A stretch of 64,000 bases of DNA from Prevotella sp. HUN102 (GTDB lineage: Bacteria > Bacteroidota > Bacteroidia > Bacteroidales > Bacteroidaceae), in contig NZ_JIAF01000004.1 in the NCBI RefSeq assembly GCF_000688375.1, positions 186,001 to 250,000 of the forward strand, written 5' to 3'. Within the stretch, counting starts at the first letter, position 1. Each line of letters begins with the position of its first letter. The notes below the pieces were generated by a model that did no database searches, was not told the origin of the DNA, and saw nothing but the letters and a program-made list of their open reading frames with translations. Below are positions 27,903 through 37,703 of the stretch, piece after piece. The position numbers were made by a program, and so were the translations under genes.

Positions 27903-30563
27903 ATGATGACAGCTAACGAAATCCGCGACTCATACAAGAAATTCTTTGAGTCGAAAGGACACGTCATCGTACCGTCCGCTCCAATGGTTATCAAGGACGA
28001 CCCTACGCTGATGTTTACAAATGCTGGTATGAACCAGTGGAAAGATATTATTCTCGGAACGAAAGAACCTGCCCCGCGCCGCCGTGCCGATTCGCAGAAG
28101 TGTCTGCGTGTAAGCGGCAAGCACAACGATTTGGAAGAGGTGGGGCACGACACGTATCACCACACGATGTTTGAAATGCTCGGCAACTGGAGCTTTGGCG
28201 ATTACTTCAAGGAAGAAGCTATCGACTATGCTTGGGAGTATCTCGTCGATGTGCTGAAATTAGACCCTGCCGACCTCTACGTTACCGTTTTTGAAGGAAG
28301 TCCCGAGGAAAACATTTCACGCGATGATGAGGCTGCGAGCTGTTGGCTGAAGCACTTGCCTGAAGACCATATTATCAACGGAAACAAGCACGACAACTTC
28401 TGGGAAATGGGCGATACGGGTCCTTGCGGGCCTTGCTCGGAGATACACGTAGACTCCCGCAGCGCAGAAGACAAGGCTAAAAAGCCCGGCCGTGAGCTTG
28501 TGAATATGGGCGACCCGCAGGTTATCGAGATTTGGAATATCGTCTTTATGCAGTTCAATCGCAAGTCCGACGGTTCGCTCGAGCCTTTGGCTATGAACGT
28601 AATTGACACCGGTATGGGCTTTGAACGCTTGGTGCGTATGCTTCAGAAGAAGAACTCCAACTACGACACAGACATTTTCCAGCCTGTCATCAAGGAAATG
28701 GAACGCTTGTGTGGAAAGAAGTATGGCTTTACCACCCCGTCCGGAAAGAATGGCGAGGCTGCGAACGAACAGGAAAAGATTGACATAGCGATGCGCGTGG
28801 TTGCCGACCACATGCGTGCCGTGGCTTTCTCTATTGCCGACGGACAACTGCCGGGCAATGCGAAGGCAGGCTATGTAATCCGCCGCATTCTCCGCCGTGC
28901 CGTTCGCTACGCATATACCTTCCTCGGTCAGAAGGAAGCGTTTATCTTCAAGCTCCTTACCGTGTTCATCCACGAAATGGGCGGCGCATATCCCGAACTT
29001 CCGGCACAGCGCGAACTCATTGCCCGTGTTATCAAGGAAGAGGAAGACTCTTTCCTCCGCACATTGGAAAAGGGAATCAATCTCCTTACCAACGCTATGG
29101 ACGAAATGAAAAAGCAGGGTAAGACCGAACTCGACGGCAAGGAGGCTTTCCGTTTGTTCGACACCTACGGTTTCCCTCTCGACCTGACGGAACTCATCTG
29201 CCGTGAGAATGGGTTCACGGTAGACGAAAAGCAGTTCGATGAGGAAATGGAACAGCAGAAAGCCCGTGCGCGCAATGCTGCCGCTGTTGAGAATGGCGAC
29301 TGGGTGGTCTTGAAGGAAGGGGAACAGGAATTCGTTGGCTACGACTATACGGAATACGAATGCAGCATTCTCCGCTATCGAAAGGTTACGCAGAAGAAGA
29401 GCAGTTTCTACGAACTGGTGCTCAACCACACTCCGTTCTATGGAGAAATGGGTGGACAGGTCGGCGATCAGGGCGTGCTCGTCAGCGAGGACGAAACCGT
29501 TGATATCATCGATACGAAGCGTGAGAACAACCAGAGCATTCACATCGTGAAGGAATTGCCGAAGAATGTTGAGGCAGACTTTATGGCTTGCGTCGATACC
29601 GACAAGCGGGATGCGTCGGCTGCCAACCACTCTGCAACTCACTTGCTCGACTATGCTTTGAAGCAGGTGCTCGGCGAACACGCAGAGCAGAAGGGTTCTT
29701 ACGTCAGTCCTGATACATTGCGCTTTGACTTCTCTCACTTCCAAAAGGTTACTGATGAGGAACTACGTCAGGTTGAACGCTTGGTGAACGATATGATCCG
29801 TCAGGACATAAAGCGCGAGGAACATCGTGAGACTCCGATTGAGGAGGCAAAGAAGATGGGTGCCGTTGCACTCTTCGGCGAGAAATACGGCGACAAGGTG
29901 CGCGTGATCAGCTTCGGTCCGAGCTGTGAGTTCTGTGGTGGTATTCACGCAACATCAACCGGCCGTATCGGTTTCTTCAAAATCGTGAGCGAGAGCAGCG
30001 TTGCAGCAGGTGTCCGCCGTATTGAGGCTATGACCGGACAGAACTGTGAGGAGGCTATCTACGCATTGGAAGACACCTTGCGCGACCTGAAAGCTATGTT
30101 CAACAACGCTAAGGATTTAAAGGGTGTCATCGCAAAATACATAGAGGAACACGACAGTATGAAGAAGGAAATGGAAAGTTTCCGTCAGCAGGCTGCCGAC
30201 CGTGCTGCAAAGAGTCTGGCAGAGCGGGTTCAGGTGGTCAATGGCATCAATGTTGTGAAGGCAGTTCTCCCCGTTGAACCGGCTTCCGCAAAGGATATAG
30301 TCTTCAAGGTTCGTGAGGCAATCCCTGAAAAGCTCGTCTGCGTGCTCGGCTCTGTATATGAAAACCGTCCGTTGCTTTCCATTATGCTCAGCGACGATAT
30401 GGTGAAAGAGCACAATATGAACGCTGGACAGATTATCCGCGAAGCTGCAAAGCTCATCAAGGGCGGCGGCGGTGGTCAGCCACATTACGCTCAGGCAGGT
30501 GGTAAAGACGCAGATGGCGTCAATGCTGCTGTTGAGAAAGTGATTGAGTTGGCTAATCTTTAA
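27903..30563 (+). CDS. alaS: Alanyl-tRNA synthetase
   Basis: Charges tRNA-Ala. I start at 27903 ([20 protein letters not shown]), giving 886 residues, close to the usual 875. The class II core includes [11 protein letters not shown] and [12 protein letters not shown]. The editing domain has the zinc-site sequences [11 protein letters not shown] and [17 protein letters not shown] coiled region then leads to the C-terminal DHHA1 domain with [14 protein letters not shown]. It is followed by a hairpin terminator shared with the convergent gene. Confidence 0.97.
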   Translation: MMTANEIRDSYKKFFESKGHVIVPSAPMVIKDDPTLMFTNAGMNQWKDIILGTKEPAPRRRADSQKCLRVSGKHNDLEEVGHDTYHHTMFEMLGNWSFGDYFKEEAIDYAWEYLVDVLKLDPADLYVTVFEGSPEENISRDDEAASCWLKHLPEDHIINGNKHDNFWEMGDTGPCGPCSEIHVDSRSAEDKAKKPGRELVNMGDPQVIEIWNIVFMQFNRKSDGSLEPLAMNVIDTGMGFERLVRMLQKKNSNYDTDIFQPVIKEMERLCGKKYGFTTPSGKNGEAANEQEKIDIAMRVVADHMRAVAFSIADGQLPGNAKAGYVIRRILRRAVRYAYTFLGQKEAFIFKLLTVFIHEMGGAYPELPAQRELIARVIKEEEDSFLRTLEKGINLLTNAMDEMKKQGKTELDGKEAFRLFDTYGFPLDLTELICRENGFTVDEKQFDEEMEQQKARARNAAAVENGDWVVLKEGEQEFVGYDYTEYECSILRYRKVTQKKSSFYELVLNHTPFYGEMGGQVGDQGVLVSEDETVDIIDTKRENNQSIHIVKELPKNVEADFMACVDTDKRDASAANHSATHLLDYALKQVLGEHAEQKGSYVSPDTLRFDFSHFQKVTDEELRQVERLVNDMIRQDIKREEHRETPIEEAKKMGAVALFGEKYGDKVRVISFGPSCEFCGGIHATSTGRIGFFKIVSESSVAAGVRRIEAMTGQNCEEAIYALEDTLRDLKAMFNNAKDLKGVIAKYIEEHDSMKKEMESFRQQAADRAAKSLAERVQVVNGINVVKAVLPVEPASAKDIVFKVREAIPEKLVCVLGSVYENRPLLSIMLSDDMVKEHNMNAGQIIREAAKLIKGGGGGQPHYAQAGGKDADGVNAAVEKVIELANL

Positions 30564-30621
30564 GGGATAAATCCAATATTTTCTTAATGGAGATACTTAC
30601 GGTAAATGAGATTTTACAACA

Positions 30622-30658
30622 AAAATTCCCGGGCAATTTATTATTGCTCGGGAATTTT
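30622..30658. terminator. Bidirectional terminator between alaS and the convergent gene
   Basis: Stem AAAATTCCCGGGCAAT (30622-30637) with the arm at 30643-30658 (one G-T wobble), loop TTATT. The A/T ends give a T tract in both directions. Confidence 0.75.
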
Positions 30659-30688
30659 ACTATATATTTAATTTGAACTTTTGCGGAA

Positions 30689-31915
30689 TTAAGGAATGTA
30701 AACTTTCTTTGCAGTGTTTCCTTTCTTTATGATGTATAAGCCCTTTGCAAGGTTTACATTGCTTTCAACACCTTTATATATCAATTGACCGGAGATATTA
30801 TAGACTGCAACATTGTTGGTTTGTGCTTCTTCTATGGTTTCAATTCCATCAACAATATCGCTTGCATCGTTGCCTACTACCCAGAGACAGGAGAAACTGA
30901 TGCGATTCGGAATTTTGTTTATCATCGTAGCCTTACCCGTGTTGATGTCTACTTCGTACAAAGCTGTGTCGTATTTGCCGTTCTTACGCCATTCCTTGTC
31001 GGGCAATGGGCCAACAGAGCCCCACGCATTTACACCCATACCATTGTTCACAAAACCATTCCAATACATTTTGCCGGTCTTGTAATCGAAGCAGGCAGCC
31101 TGACGCTTGAATTGTGATTGAACACCTGAATGCTCGAAAATGCTCACTTCCGTGTTTTCTCCGTCTCCGTTCACAACCGTTTTGGTAAGCATCAAGCCTG
31201 TGTTTCGGTCAAATTCTGTCAGATTGCCCCCTGCTGTCATTGCAAACAGACGACCTTCAGGATTGCAGGCCAGCGTTACAAAGTTTTCGTAATAGAGTCC
31301 CGGCGTGATTTGCGTCATCTTCATAGTCTCCAAATCAATGGTACCAATGGCATAACCGGCATCGGTCGTGAGTCCTTCCTGTTTGTCTTCCGGATCTATA
31401 TCTTCATCAGAACCGGGTAAATCAGCATCGGTAATGTAGAAAAGTCCATACACCTTGCCGTCAATAGGGTTGTATGACATACCCCTTGACTCCAAATTAG
31501 CTGATTTCGGGAAGACCTGTTCTGAAAGTTTTTCGCCCGTTTCTGCATTCCATTTGCGGACAATAAATTCCATTTCGCCGGAATCATCATTCTTCTGATG
31601 GCTGAAAACCGTGTAAACGTTGCCTTTCACATATACCGAACCAGAGTTTCCATATAACAAATTATCGTAATGAACCAGTTCAGAAGTTATCTTTTGGTCT
31701 TCCATTCCCATTTTCCACAAACCTACGTCACCGGTAAAAATAGCCTTGCCTTGTTCTTTGTCGTAGCCCACATAGACGCTTTTGCTTGTTTCTCCATCGT
31801 CGTAGCGCATATTGTTCTTTACGCCTCTTAATTCCAGCGTCTGTGCATCAAGAGTTGTAGGAAGGCTCATCAGTGCCAATAAGCCTGCTGCCAAAAATGT
31901 AATGTTCTTTTTCAT
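30689..31915 (-). CDS. Secreted beta-propeller-like protein with C-terminal sorting-like domain
   Basis: A 408-residue exported protein. I start at the ATG at 31915, where the signal peptide MKKNITFLAAGLLALMSLPT lies. The longer open frame upstream has no signal-like N-terminus and overlaps the promoter. The body has repeated short beta segments such as KVYGLFYITD, AIGTIDLETMKM and LTEFDRNTGLML, suggesting a propeller. The C-terminus (VAVYNISGQLIYKGVESNVN, then GLYIIKKGNTAKKVYI) is a typical type IX-type sorting domain. TAACTTTG (32001-32008, minus strand) is a candidate -7 box. Function unknown. Confidence 0.7.
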   Translation of the reverse strand: MKKNITFLAAGLLALMSLPTTLDAQTLELRGVKNNMRYDDGETSKSVYVGYDKEQGKAIFTGDVGLWKMGMEDQKITSELVHYDNLLYGNSGSVYVKGNVYTVFSHQKNDDSGEMEFIVRKWNAETGEKLSEQVFPKSANLESRGMSYNPIDGKVYGLFYITDADLPGSDEDIDPEDKQEGLTTDAGYAIGTIDLETMKMTQITPGLYYENFVTLACNPEGRLFAMTAGGNLTEFDRNTGLMLTKTVVNGDGENTEVSIFEHSGVQSQFKRQAACFDYKTGKMYWNGFVNNGMGVNAWGSVGPLPDKEWRKNGKYDTALYEVDINTGKATMINKIPNRISFSCLWVVGNDASDIVDGIETIEEAQTNNVAVYNISGQLIYKGVESNVNLAKGLYIIKKGNTAKKVYIP

Positions 31916-32072
31916 AATGTTATACTGTTTAGATTGTTGTTTTAAATACCGTTCAAAGCCGAATGGAATGATTGATAGCATTTGCTTTCAAACGACAAAG
32001 CAAAGTTAGAAACTAAAAAACATATTGCTGAACTTTTCTTCCTTGCGTATGTCTTATTTTGCTAAAATAGAA

Positions 32073-32110
32073 CATAATAGCGATGAAATCGCCCATTTTG
32101 CGTTATTATG
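32073..32110. promoter_or_regulatory. Imperfect palindrome in the divergent gap 31916-32225
   Basis: CATAATAGCGATGAAATCGC, with a further TTATTATG at 32103-32110: nested inverted repeats GCGAT/ATCGC and CATAATA/TATTATG. It lies between two divergent promoters and could be an operator, perhaps for the neighbouring AraC-type regulator. No direct evidence. Confidence 0.3.
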
Positions 32111-32188
32111 ACAGGTAAAAAACGAGAAAAATGTCTTCAGCCAAGCATCATCAGCATCTTTGCATCCGTTCTTTTTCCACCTTAAAAG

Positions 32189-32220
32189 TTTGTTTTATAC
32201 CGATTAAATTGCTATTTTTG
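32189..32220 (+). promoter_or_regulatory. Promoter of the AraC-type regulator
   Basis: TTTG (32189-32192), 20 bases, TATTTTTG (32213-32220), a full consensus match. The first ATG (32226) is only 5 bases downstream. Confidence 0.65.
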
Positions 32221-32225
32221 CAACA

Positions 32226-33983
32226 ATGATGAAGCTGTTCTTGCAGCTTTCGCAGACAACAAAAACACAGAACGGATTGGAAACAAAACATATAAAAACA
32301 ATTATTCTAATGATTTTCTTGTTTGCTTGCAGCGCATTATCTGCACAGGCAAACAGAAAAGAAGCCTTTAAAGCCTATTGTACCACCCTCACAAGCAAAC
32401 AGCTTCTGGAGATGGGGCGTGCGTATGCAGCCAGTAAGACATCTGTCGATAGTGCCGTCGTTTGCTATTCTGTACTCGCTGACAGGGCTGACAACAATAA
32501 ATTGGAGCAAGATGAAGAAGAATTTGTAATTAAAGGTATAAACAATTTGGGCTTGCTTCATTTTGGCCCGATCTTCGATTATCAGAAGGCTTACATCTAT
32601 TTGGTAAAAGCACAGGAGCTGGCCAACCGGTTTCAGCGAAACGATTTAGTGCTGCGCATAAATTTAAACCTGTACAGCCTGAATGTAACGAGCGACATAC
32701 TGCGAAACGGATGCAAAATAACAACACCGATATTAGATATATGCAAGACATCGTTCAACAAGGCTTTGCAAAGTAAAGACTATATTGCCTATTCGCAAGT
32801 TTTGTGCGATATGTCGAGTCTTGCCATAATAAGCGGCAATACGCAATATATCAACAGCGAAGTGGAAAAGCAGTTTTCGCAGGGCAATCATACAGACGCT
32901 GCCATCTGCCGATATATGGAAAACCTGTGCAAAGGACTGCTGGCATACAACAGAAGCAACTATGTGGAAGCTTTAAACAACTTTCTTCTCCTCGAAAAAT
33001 TCAAAGAAGATGAAATGCCGAACGAAGGGCTGCTGACTGCCTACATACTTTTGTCTAAAGCCTACCACCATATAGACAATCACGATGCAGAAGAGAACTA
33101 TATGCTGAAAGCCATAGATAAGGCTAATGCAGAAAGCAATAAACTAATGCTCACGGTGCTTTACAACGAACTGTATTCATTCTATCTTCACGGAAAAGCC
33201 GACAAGGCAGCAGCTTCAAAGTACAGAATGCTGTATCTTGAAGCAAAAGATTTTCTGCTTTATAATAGTAAGGTGGAGAAGATGAACGATAAAATGTTTC
33301 AATCGAAACTAAACGAAGCTACCTACAACGTAAACATGCTGCACAGCAAGGGAGAACAAAAGAGCAAACTTATTATATTCCTTTTGCTTGCCATCACTGC
33401 GATAACGATACTGTCGGGATGGATATTTGTGCGTTTACGCAGACTGAAACGGAAACATTTGCAGCTTTATGAGCAAAGCCTGAAATTGCTTGCAAACGAA
33501 CAAGGCTTTATAGAGCGTAAAGAATTGCCGAACATAGAAAGCGAACTTGAGGAGCCAGTTGTTGATAGTAAAACAAATGAGAGCAGCAAATATACAAAAA
33601 GCAGCGAAGAGCTTGCACAGATTTATCAAAAGTTGGTGGACATAATGAATCATTCCACAGCTATTTTCGATACAGACTTCTGCATTCAAACCCTTGCAAC
33701 AATGGCCGGCGAGCGTCAATGGCTGGTTTCCCAAGCCATAAATCAGAACTTTGGCAACAATTTTAAAGCCTTCCTGAATAGCTATCGCATAAAAGAGGCC
33801 TGTCGCCGTCTCAACGATGTGGAGCAGTATCAAAACTATACCATTGAGGCTATTGCGGAAGGGCTTGGCTTTAAAAGCCGTTCCTACTTCGTTACGCTGT
33901 TCAAGAATACAATCGGCATTGCACCTTCAAATTATCAGAAGATAGCAAAGGAGAAAGCATTGACCGTAGAGAAACAGTTGTAG
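32226..33983 (+). CDS. Membrane-anchored TPR-AraC transcriptional regulator
   Basis: A 585-residue one-component regulator. A signal or anchor segment (TIILMIFLFACSALSAQA, about 25-42) is followed by about 330 residues of helical TPR-like repeats expected in the periplasm. A transmembrane helix (IIFLLLAITAITILSGWIFV, about 379-398) comes next. The cytoplasmic part ends in an AraC-type double HTH (about 485-575), with LATMAGERQWLVSQAINQNF and AIAEGLGFKSRSYFVTLFKN. This layout is common in Bacteroidota. The ATG at 32226 falls almost on the transcription start; a TTG at 32277 or ATG at 32310 could be the real start. Targets are unknown. Confidence 0.82.
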   Translation: MMKLFLQLSQTTKTQNGLETKHIKTIILMIFLFACSALSAQANRKEAFKAYCTTLTSKQLLEMGRAYAASKTSVDSAVVCYSVLADRADNNKLEQDEEEFVIKGINNLGLLHFGPIFDYQKAYIYLVKAQELANRFQRNDLVLRINLNLYSLNVTSDILRNGCKITTPILDICKTSFNKALQSKDYIAYSQVLCDMSSLAIISGNTQYINSEVEKQFSQGNHTDAAICRYMENLCKGLLAYNRSNYVEALNNFLLLEKFKEDEMPNEGLLTAYILLSKAYHHIDNHDAEENYMLKAIDKANAESNKLMLTVLYNELYSFYLHGKADKAAASKYRMLYLEAKDFLLYNSKVEKMNDKMFQSKLNEATYNVNMLHSKGEQKSKLIIFLLLAITAITILSGWIFVRLRRLKRKHLQLYEQSLKLLANEQGFIERKELPNIESELEEPVVDSKTNESSKYTKSSEELAQIYQKLVDIMNHSTAIFDTDFCIQTLATMAGERQWLVSQAINQNFGNNFKAFLNSYRIKEACRRLNDVEQYQNYTIEAIAEGLGFKSRSYFVTLFKNTIGIAPSNYQKIAKEKALTVEKQL

Positions 33984-34042
33984 CCTGAAAGTTTGATAAT
34001 CAAAGAGAAACGCCGGACTGATAAGGATTTCTGTTTGGCGTT

Positions 34043-34687
34043 CTAATCCACCGGCGACATCTTGCCAATCAGCTCGTCAAAAACTTCTTTAGAGACTTTA
34101 CGCCCTCTAAAACTACGGACACGTGGCATATTCTGAAAGAAAGAGTCGCTGGAGGTGTACCAAGAATGGGAGGCAAGATTGGGAATGCGGGAGAGCGACA
34201 AGGATAGTTTACGGGCAAAAGAAGGATTGACGGATGAAAGATAGCGGGTGCCGTCTTTCATTTCAAGCGCAAGAACAAGATAGGCAGACAACTTTGGCGG
34301 TGCCGTTGTCTCCATTCCCATTGTCTTTGCAGAGATGCTCAGATGCCGACCGTACTTCCTGTTAATCTCTGACATCATCTTTCTGAACACCAAACCGTGC
34401 GAAGAAGTATCCTTGATACCCATAAACACAATATAATAATGTATCATCTCGTGGATCATTACATCATCAATTTCTGCTTGCGACAGATTATAATAGGTGG
34501 AAACAGAGATAGTGAAGTCATACAACTTCGTCTTCATCCAACTCTTCCTGCGCTTATACGCTATCTGTCCGAGGTGTGTGCGAGCCTTGGAGAGCTTCAA
34601 TACGGGCAAGGGCAGCTTTCCTTCAAACATCAGCGCATTGTATTTGCTGAATGCCTGTTGCAGATAATCTATCGTTATTTCCATCAT
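34043..34687 (-). CDS. SprT-like zinc metalloprotein
   Basis: A 214-residue protein with a zinc-metallopeptidase core: HEMIH within VMIHEMIHYYIVFMG and a third His in SSHGLVFRKMM, the SprT/Wss1-like pattern. The start at 34687 (MMEITIDYLQQAFSKYN) begins at the conserved helical N-terminus. Further in-frame sequence upstream overlaps the terminator of the previous gene. The C-terminal half (ARKLSLSLSRIPNLASHSWY) is specific and unassigned. A role on DNA-protein crosslinks is known for eukaryotic Spartan; for bacterial members the role is unclear. Confidence 0.78.
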   Translation of the reverse strand: MMEITIDYLQQAFSKYNALMFEGKLPLPVLKLSKARTHLGQIAYKRRKSWMKTKLYDFTISVSTYYNLSQAEIDDVMIHEMIHYYIVFMGIKDTSSHGLVFRKMMSEINRKYGRHLSISAKTMGMETTAPPKLSAYLVLALEMKDGTRYLSSVNPSFARKLSLSLSRIPNLASHSWYTSSDSFFQNMPRVRSFRGRKVSKEVFDELIGKMSPVD

Positions 34688-34736
34688 TGAGTTATGAACA
34701 AGACTTATGCCAAACTTATTGTTCGCACACAACAGA

Positions 34737-34778
34737 AAAAACTCTCGCAACTCAGAAGGATGATTTGCGAGAGTTTTT
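34737..34778 (-). terminator. Intrinsic terminator between the barrel gene and the SprT-like gene
   Basis: Perfect 14-bp stem AAAAACTCTCGCAA (34737-34750) with complement 34765-34778 and a 14-base loop. The T run of the arm itself serves as the tail. It separates the two minus-strand genes, so the SprT-like gene should have its own promoter. Confidence 0.75.
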
Positions 34779-34795
34779 CCTATCTATACCAGTGT

Positions 34796-35551
34796 TTAAA
34801 GATGGAAATTATATCCCAATGTTATCATAAACGAACTGTTCTTGTAGTTTCCCTCATCATCCTGCTGCTTATTGATTTTGGAAACACCCCATAAATAGCG
34901 TGCATCCAATTCTATGTTCTTGTAGGAGTAAGACACGCCTATTGGAACAGAGAAAGCCACATTCTTTGTATCGTCTACATCTATCTCCGGTTTGCTGTGC
35001 GTAATCACGCCATCCACACCTGCCTCCAACTCTGTTTCAATCTTGGCATTCAGCAAAATATCGCACTGAACACCCAATTTCACAGTCAGACCGTCCCAAA
35101 CGTGAGCCTGAAGAAGCACCGGAACACTCAGAAAGTCCAACTTTGTTTTCTGAAAGCGGTAATACAGATATTGCTCATAGTCTTTCCTGTTGAAATCTAT
35201 ATCGCCCACAGTACCCATTTGAGTTATTTCATCTGTCATTTTATATGGAATAAACTCATCTTGGTTGAATGTTGCAAATTTGTTGCCATACAGCAATGCC
35301 ATATTGGTCTTTGCACCCTGCTGAGTGTAAAAAGCACCTAAGGAAAGCCCCAAAACATCGTTGAACCTGTATTCAACGTCGGCACCTATGCCCAGACCTG
35401 TCTTTGATTCGTAGAGCGATTTGTAATCGGAACCTGCCAAATCTGAAACCATCACTCCCACGCGTGGCGTTATCGTGAATCTGCCCGTTGTCTGAGCACT
35501 CGCAAGCAATGGCAGAACAAGCATTGCTGCAAAACAAATCAATTTTCTCAT
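34796..35551 (-). CDS. Outer-membrane beta-barrel protein (PorT family-like)
   Basis: A 251-residue protein with signal peptide MRKLICFAAMLVLPLLASAQ, then alternating beta strands (RFTITPRVGVMVSDLAG; GIGADVEYRFNDVLGLSLGA) typical of 8-10-stranded outer-membrane barrels of the OMP_b-brl_2 type. It ends with an aromatic-rich strand, SSFMITLGYNFHL, whose final hydrophobic pattern fits a BAM signal. Function unknown. Confidence 0.78.
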   Translation of the reverse strand: MRKLICFAAMLVLPLLASAQTTGRFTITPRVGVMVSDLAGSDYKSLYESKTGLGIGADVEYRFNDVLGLSLGAFYTQQGAKTNMALLYGNKFATFNQDEFIPYKMTDEITQMGTVGDIDFNRKDYEQYLYYRFQKTKLDFLSVPVLLQAHVWDGLTVKLGVQCDILLNAKIETELEAGVDGVITHSKPEIDVDDTKNVAFSVPIGVSYSYKNIELDARYLWGVSKINKQQDDEGNYKNSSFMITLGYNFHL

Positions 35552-35630
35552 AGGCGTATCAGTTTATTATGATTGCAAAGTTATGAAATATAAACGACAA
35601 TGCAAAGCAAAAGCAAACAAATCTTTTCGT

Positions 35631-37136
35631 TCATTCTTCCACCTGCTGCTTGGGCCAATTTACCAAATAAAGATGCTCCGTGGCACGTGTGAAAGCCGTG
35701 TAAAGCCAATGAATGTAGTCGGGAGTGAGCATCTCATCGGTCATATATCCCTGATCCAGATAGATGTGCGCCCATTGTCCGCCCTGTGCCTTGTGGCACG
35801 TTACGGCATAGCCGAACTTTATCTGCATTGCATTGTAGTAATCATCCTCTCTCAACTGCTTCATCCTGTCGGCCTTCAAGGGCACATCGGCATAATCCTC
35901 CATCACGCTGTTGAAAAGCTGCTCGTTCTGTTCGTGTGTAAGTGCCGGTGCTTCGGCTGTCAGCGTGTCCAAAACCACCACCGTGTCCAGTTCCGTCCTG
36001 TCGTAATCGGGAAATTCCAGCGTGACATCGGCGAATCGGAATCCATAGAGTTCACGGAAGTTTCGGACACGGCGAACAATGGCACGGTCGCCATTGGCAA
36101 TAAATCCCCCTTCGATTCCTCCCACGAAAGAGGATGCTTTGCCTGCCGTTGTCCCGCTGTTTTGCAATTCTCGGTTTCCATCGTTGGCTTTCCCTGCATC
36201 GGAAGATGTGGGAGTTGCCGTGTATTTGTTCTTTACCACCATCAGCATATCGCCCGTAGTGAGTTCCTCCTCCCTTCCCAACACCGTGTTCCGAATGCCC
36301 TGATTGAAGATGTTTGCACGCTTGTTGGAACGGGTAATGACCATTGTCTCGTCCATTCCCACGGCAGAATAGCTCGAGGCAAGGCTCTCTATGAGTTCAT
36401 CGCCCGGTACGATGGAAATGTCTGCAAAGCCCTTAAGGCGAATCCTCGGCAACTGCGTAGCCTCATCGTGGGTTATCATCTCGCGAATCATCGTGGCATT
36501 CCACAGAATACCCGAATCACAGCTCTGACGGAGTACTTCATCCAAGTCGCACTCGTAGACTCGAAGACCGTAGGAACGGAGCACATCGCCGCGCAAGGCA
36601 GGACTTTCCTCCTCTCCAACTGGTGGCAGCTGCGCCTTGTCGCCTATCAGGAGCATACGGCAGTTGCTGCCCTCATACACATATTGTATAAGGTCGTCGA
36701 GCAGCCGTCCACTCCCGAAAGCCGTAGTGCCCGAAGAAAGGCTCACCATAGACGCTTCGTCCACCACGAACAGCATATCCCGATACATATTCCTGTTGAG
36801 ATTGAACTGCCCGTCGGCACCATTGAAAGCCTTTTCTCGGTAGATTCTCCGGTGAATGGTCGATGCCGGCAAACCGGCATTCAGCGAAAACACCTTGGCG
36901 GCACGACCCGTGGGAGCCAACAGCATCACCTTCATTCGCAATCGCTGCACCGTCCGCACGATGGCACCTGCCAACGAGGTCTTGCCCGTACCGGCACTGC
37001 CTCGCAGAATCATCACGGCACGGTCGTCCCTGTCGGTAAGAAAGGCTGCAAACGTCTGTAAAGCCTTCGACTGGGCGACTGTGGGAGCAAACCTGAACTC
37101 CTGCAAAACCTGATAGATTAGTTCGTCTTGAATCAT
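35631..37136 (-). CDS. RecD-like ATP-dependent DNA helicase
   Basis: A 501-residue superfamily 1 helicase. The start is put at 37136 (MIQDELIYQVLQEFRFAPT); sequence further upstream in the frame has no homology-like character. Motif I is RGSAGTGKTSLAGA (about 39-52), followed by LAPTGRAAKVFS. Motif II is VVDEASM and motif III LLIGDKAQLPPVGEEES. The C-terminal UvrD-like part has AVTCHKAQGGQW and LYTAFTRATEHLYLV. A ~35-residue low-complexity insert (TPTSSDAGKANDGNRELQNS) lies before GGFIANGD. An opposite-strand frame nearly as long is a shadow. Confidence 0.9.
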   Translation of the reverse strand: MIQDELIYQVLQEFRFAPTVAQSKALQTFAAFLTDRDDRAVMILRGSAGTGKTSLAGAIVRTVQRLRMKVMLLAPTGRAAKVFSLNAGLPASTIHRRIYREKAFNGADGQFNLNRNMYRDMLFVVDEASMVSLSSGTTAFGSGRLLDDLIQYVYEGSNCRMLLIGDKAQLPPVGEEESPALRGDVLRSYGLRVYECDLDEVLRQSCDSGILWNATMIREMITHDEATQLPRIRLKGFADISIVPGDELIESLASSYSAVGMDETMVITRSNKRANIFNQGIRNTVLGREEELTTGDMLMVVKNKYTATPTSSDAGKANDGNRELQNSGTTAGKASSFVGGIEGGFIANGDRAIVRRVRNFRELYGFRFADVTLEFPDYDRTELDTVVVLDTLTAEAPALTHEQNEQLFNSVMEDYADVPLKADRMKQLREDDYYNAMQIKFGYAVTCHKAQGGQWAHIYLDQGYMTDEMLTPDYIHWLYTAFTRATEHLYLVNWPKQQVEE

Positions 37137-37434
37137 TTCCGAGTGATAAACGCCTGTTGGAAGGATTATGTTTATAATATATTGATAATGCAGCTGCCGC
37201 ACGTCTTGTCGATTTCTCAGCTCATTGTCAGTATTCAATCCGTGAGAAACCAACAGCATTGCAATGCACAACTTCCTTGCAAAGTTCCGAAAAATCCTCG
37301 GAATCAGCAAATAATATATGAAAATCAAACATCGTGCAAACGAAATATTCCTTGCTGCATACATTATTTGGATTGCCAATCGGGCATAATGAAACTGTGC
37401 AGATCCACGTTCGACGATGAGTTTTCAAATGTAT

Positions 37435-37590
37435 GAAAATCAAATGATTGAAACCTTACATCCAAACGTGCGAAGATTGTACTGCATTCTTGCGAAGAAT
37501 GCAACGCGTTTGTGCGAAGAATGAATTGCATTCTTCGCAAGAATGGAATGAAACATTTTACAAACTGATATTCAATAACTTATAAGACTT
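37435..37590 (+). repeat. Palindromic intergenic repeat, copy 6
   Basis: In the gap 37137-37703. It contains CAAACGTGCGAAGATTG (37463-37479), CATTCTTGCGAAGAATGCAA (37485-37504), GTGCGAAGAATGAATTGCAT and TTCTTCGCAAGAATGGAATG. The left edge is AATGTATGAAAATCAAATGA. 37137-37434, upstream of the helicase, has no convincing gene or consensus promoter. Confidence 0.75.
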
Positions 37591-37650
37591 TCAAAATTAT
37601 CAGATGGTAGAACTTGGAAAAAGAAATATCAGGATAAAACGGAGATATAA

Positions 37651-37682
37651 AAAAGAGAGAACCACGCTTTGTGATTCTCTCT
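37651..37682 (-). terminator. Intrinsic terminator after recA
   Basis: Stem AGAGAGAA-C-CAC (37654-37665) with GTG-A-TTCTCTCT (37671-37682), one mismatch, 5-base loop. A T-rich run follows on the minus strand. Confidence 0.7.
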
Positions 37683-37703
37683 CCGTCTGTGCAAATAAAA
37701 TGT

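Noticed and set aside
28317..29744. A 475-residue open frame on the minus strand
   Set aside because: Antisense shadow of alaS, whose catalytic and editing motifs are all in the plus-strand frame.
35583..37061. A 492-residue open frame on the plus strand
   Set aside because: Antisense shadow of the RecD-like helicase, which has all helicase motifs on the minus strand.
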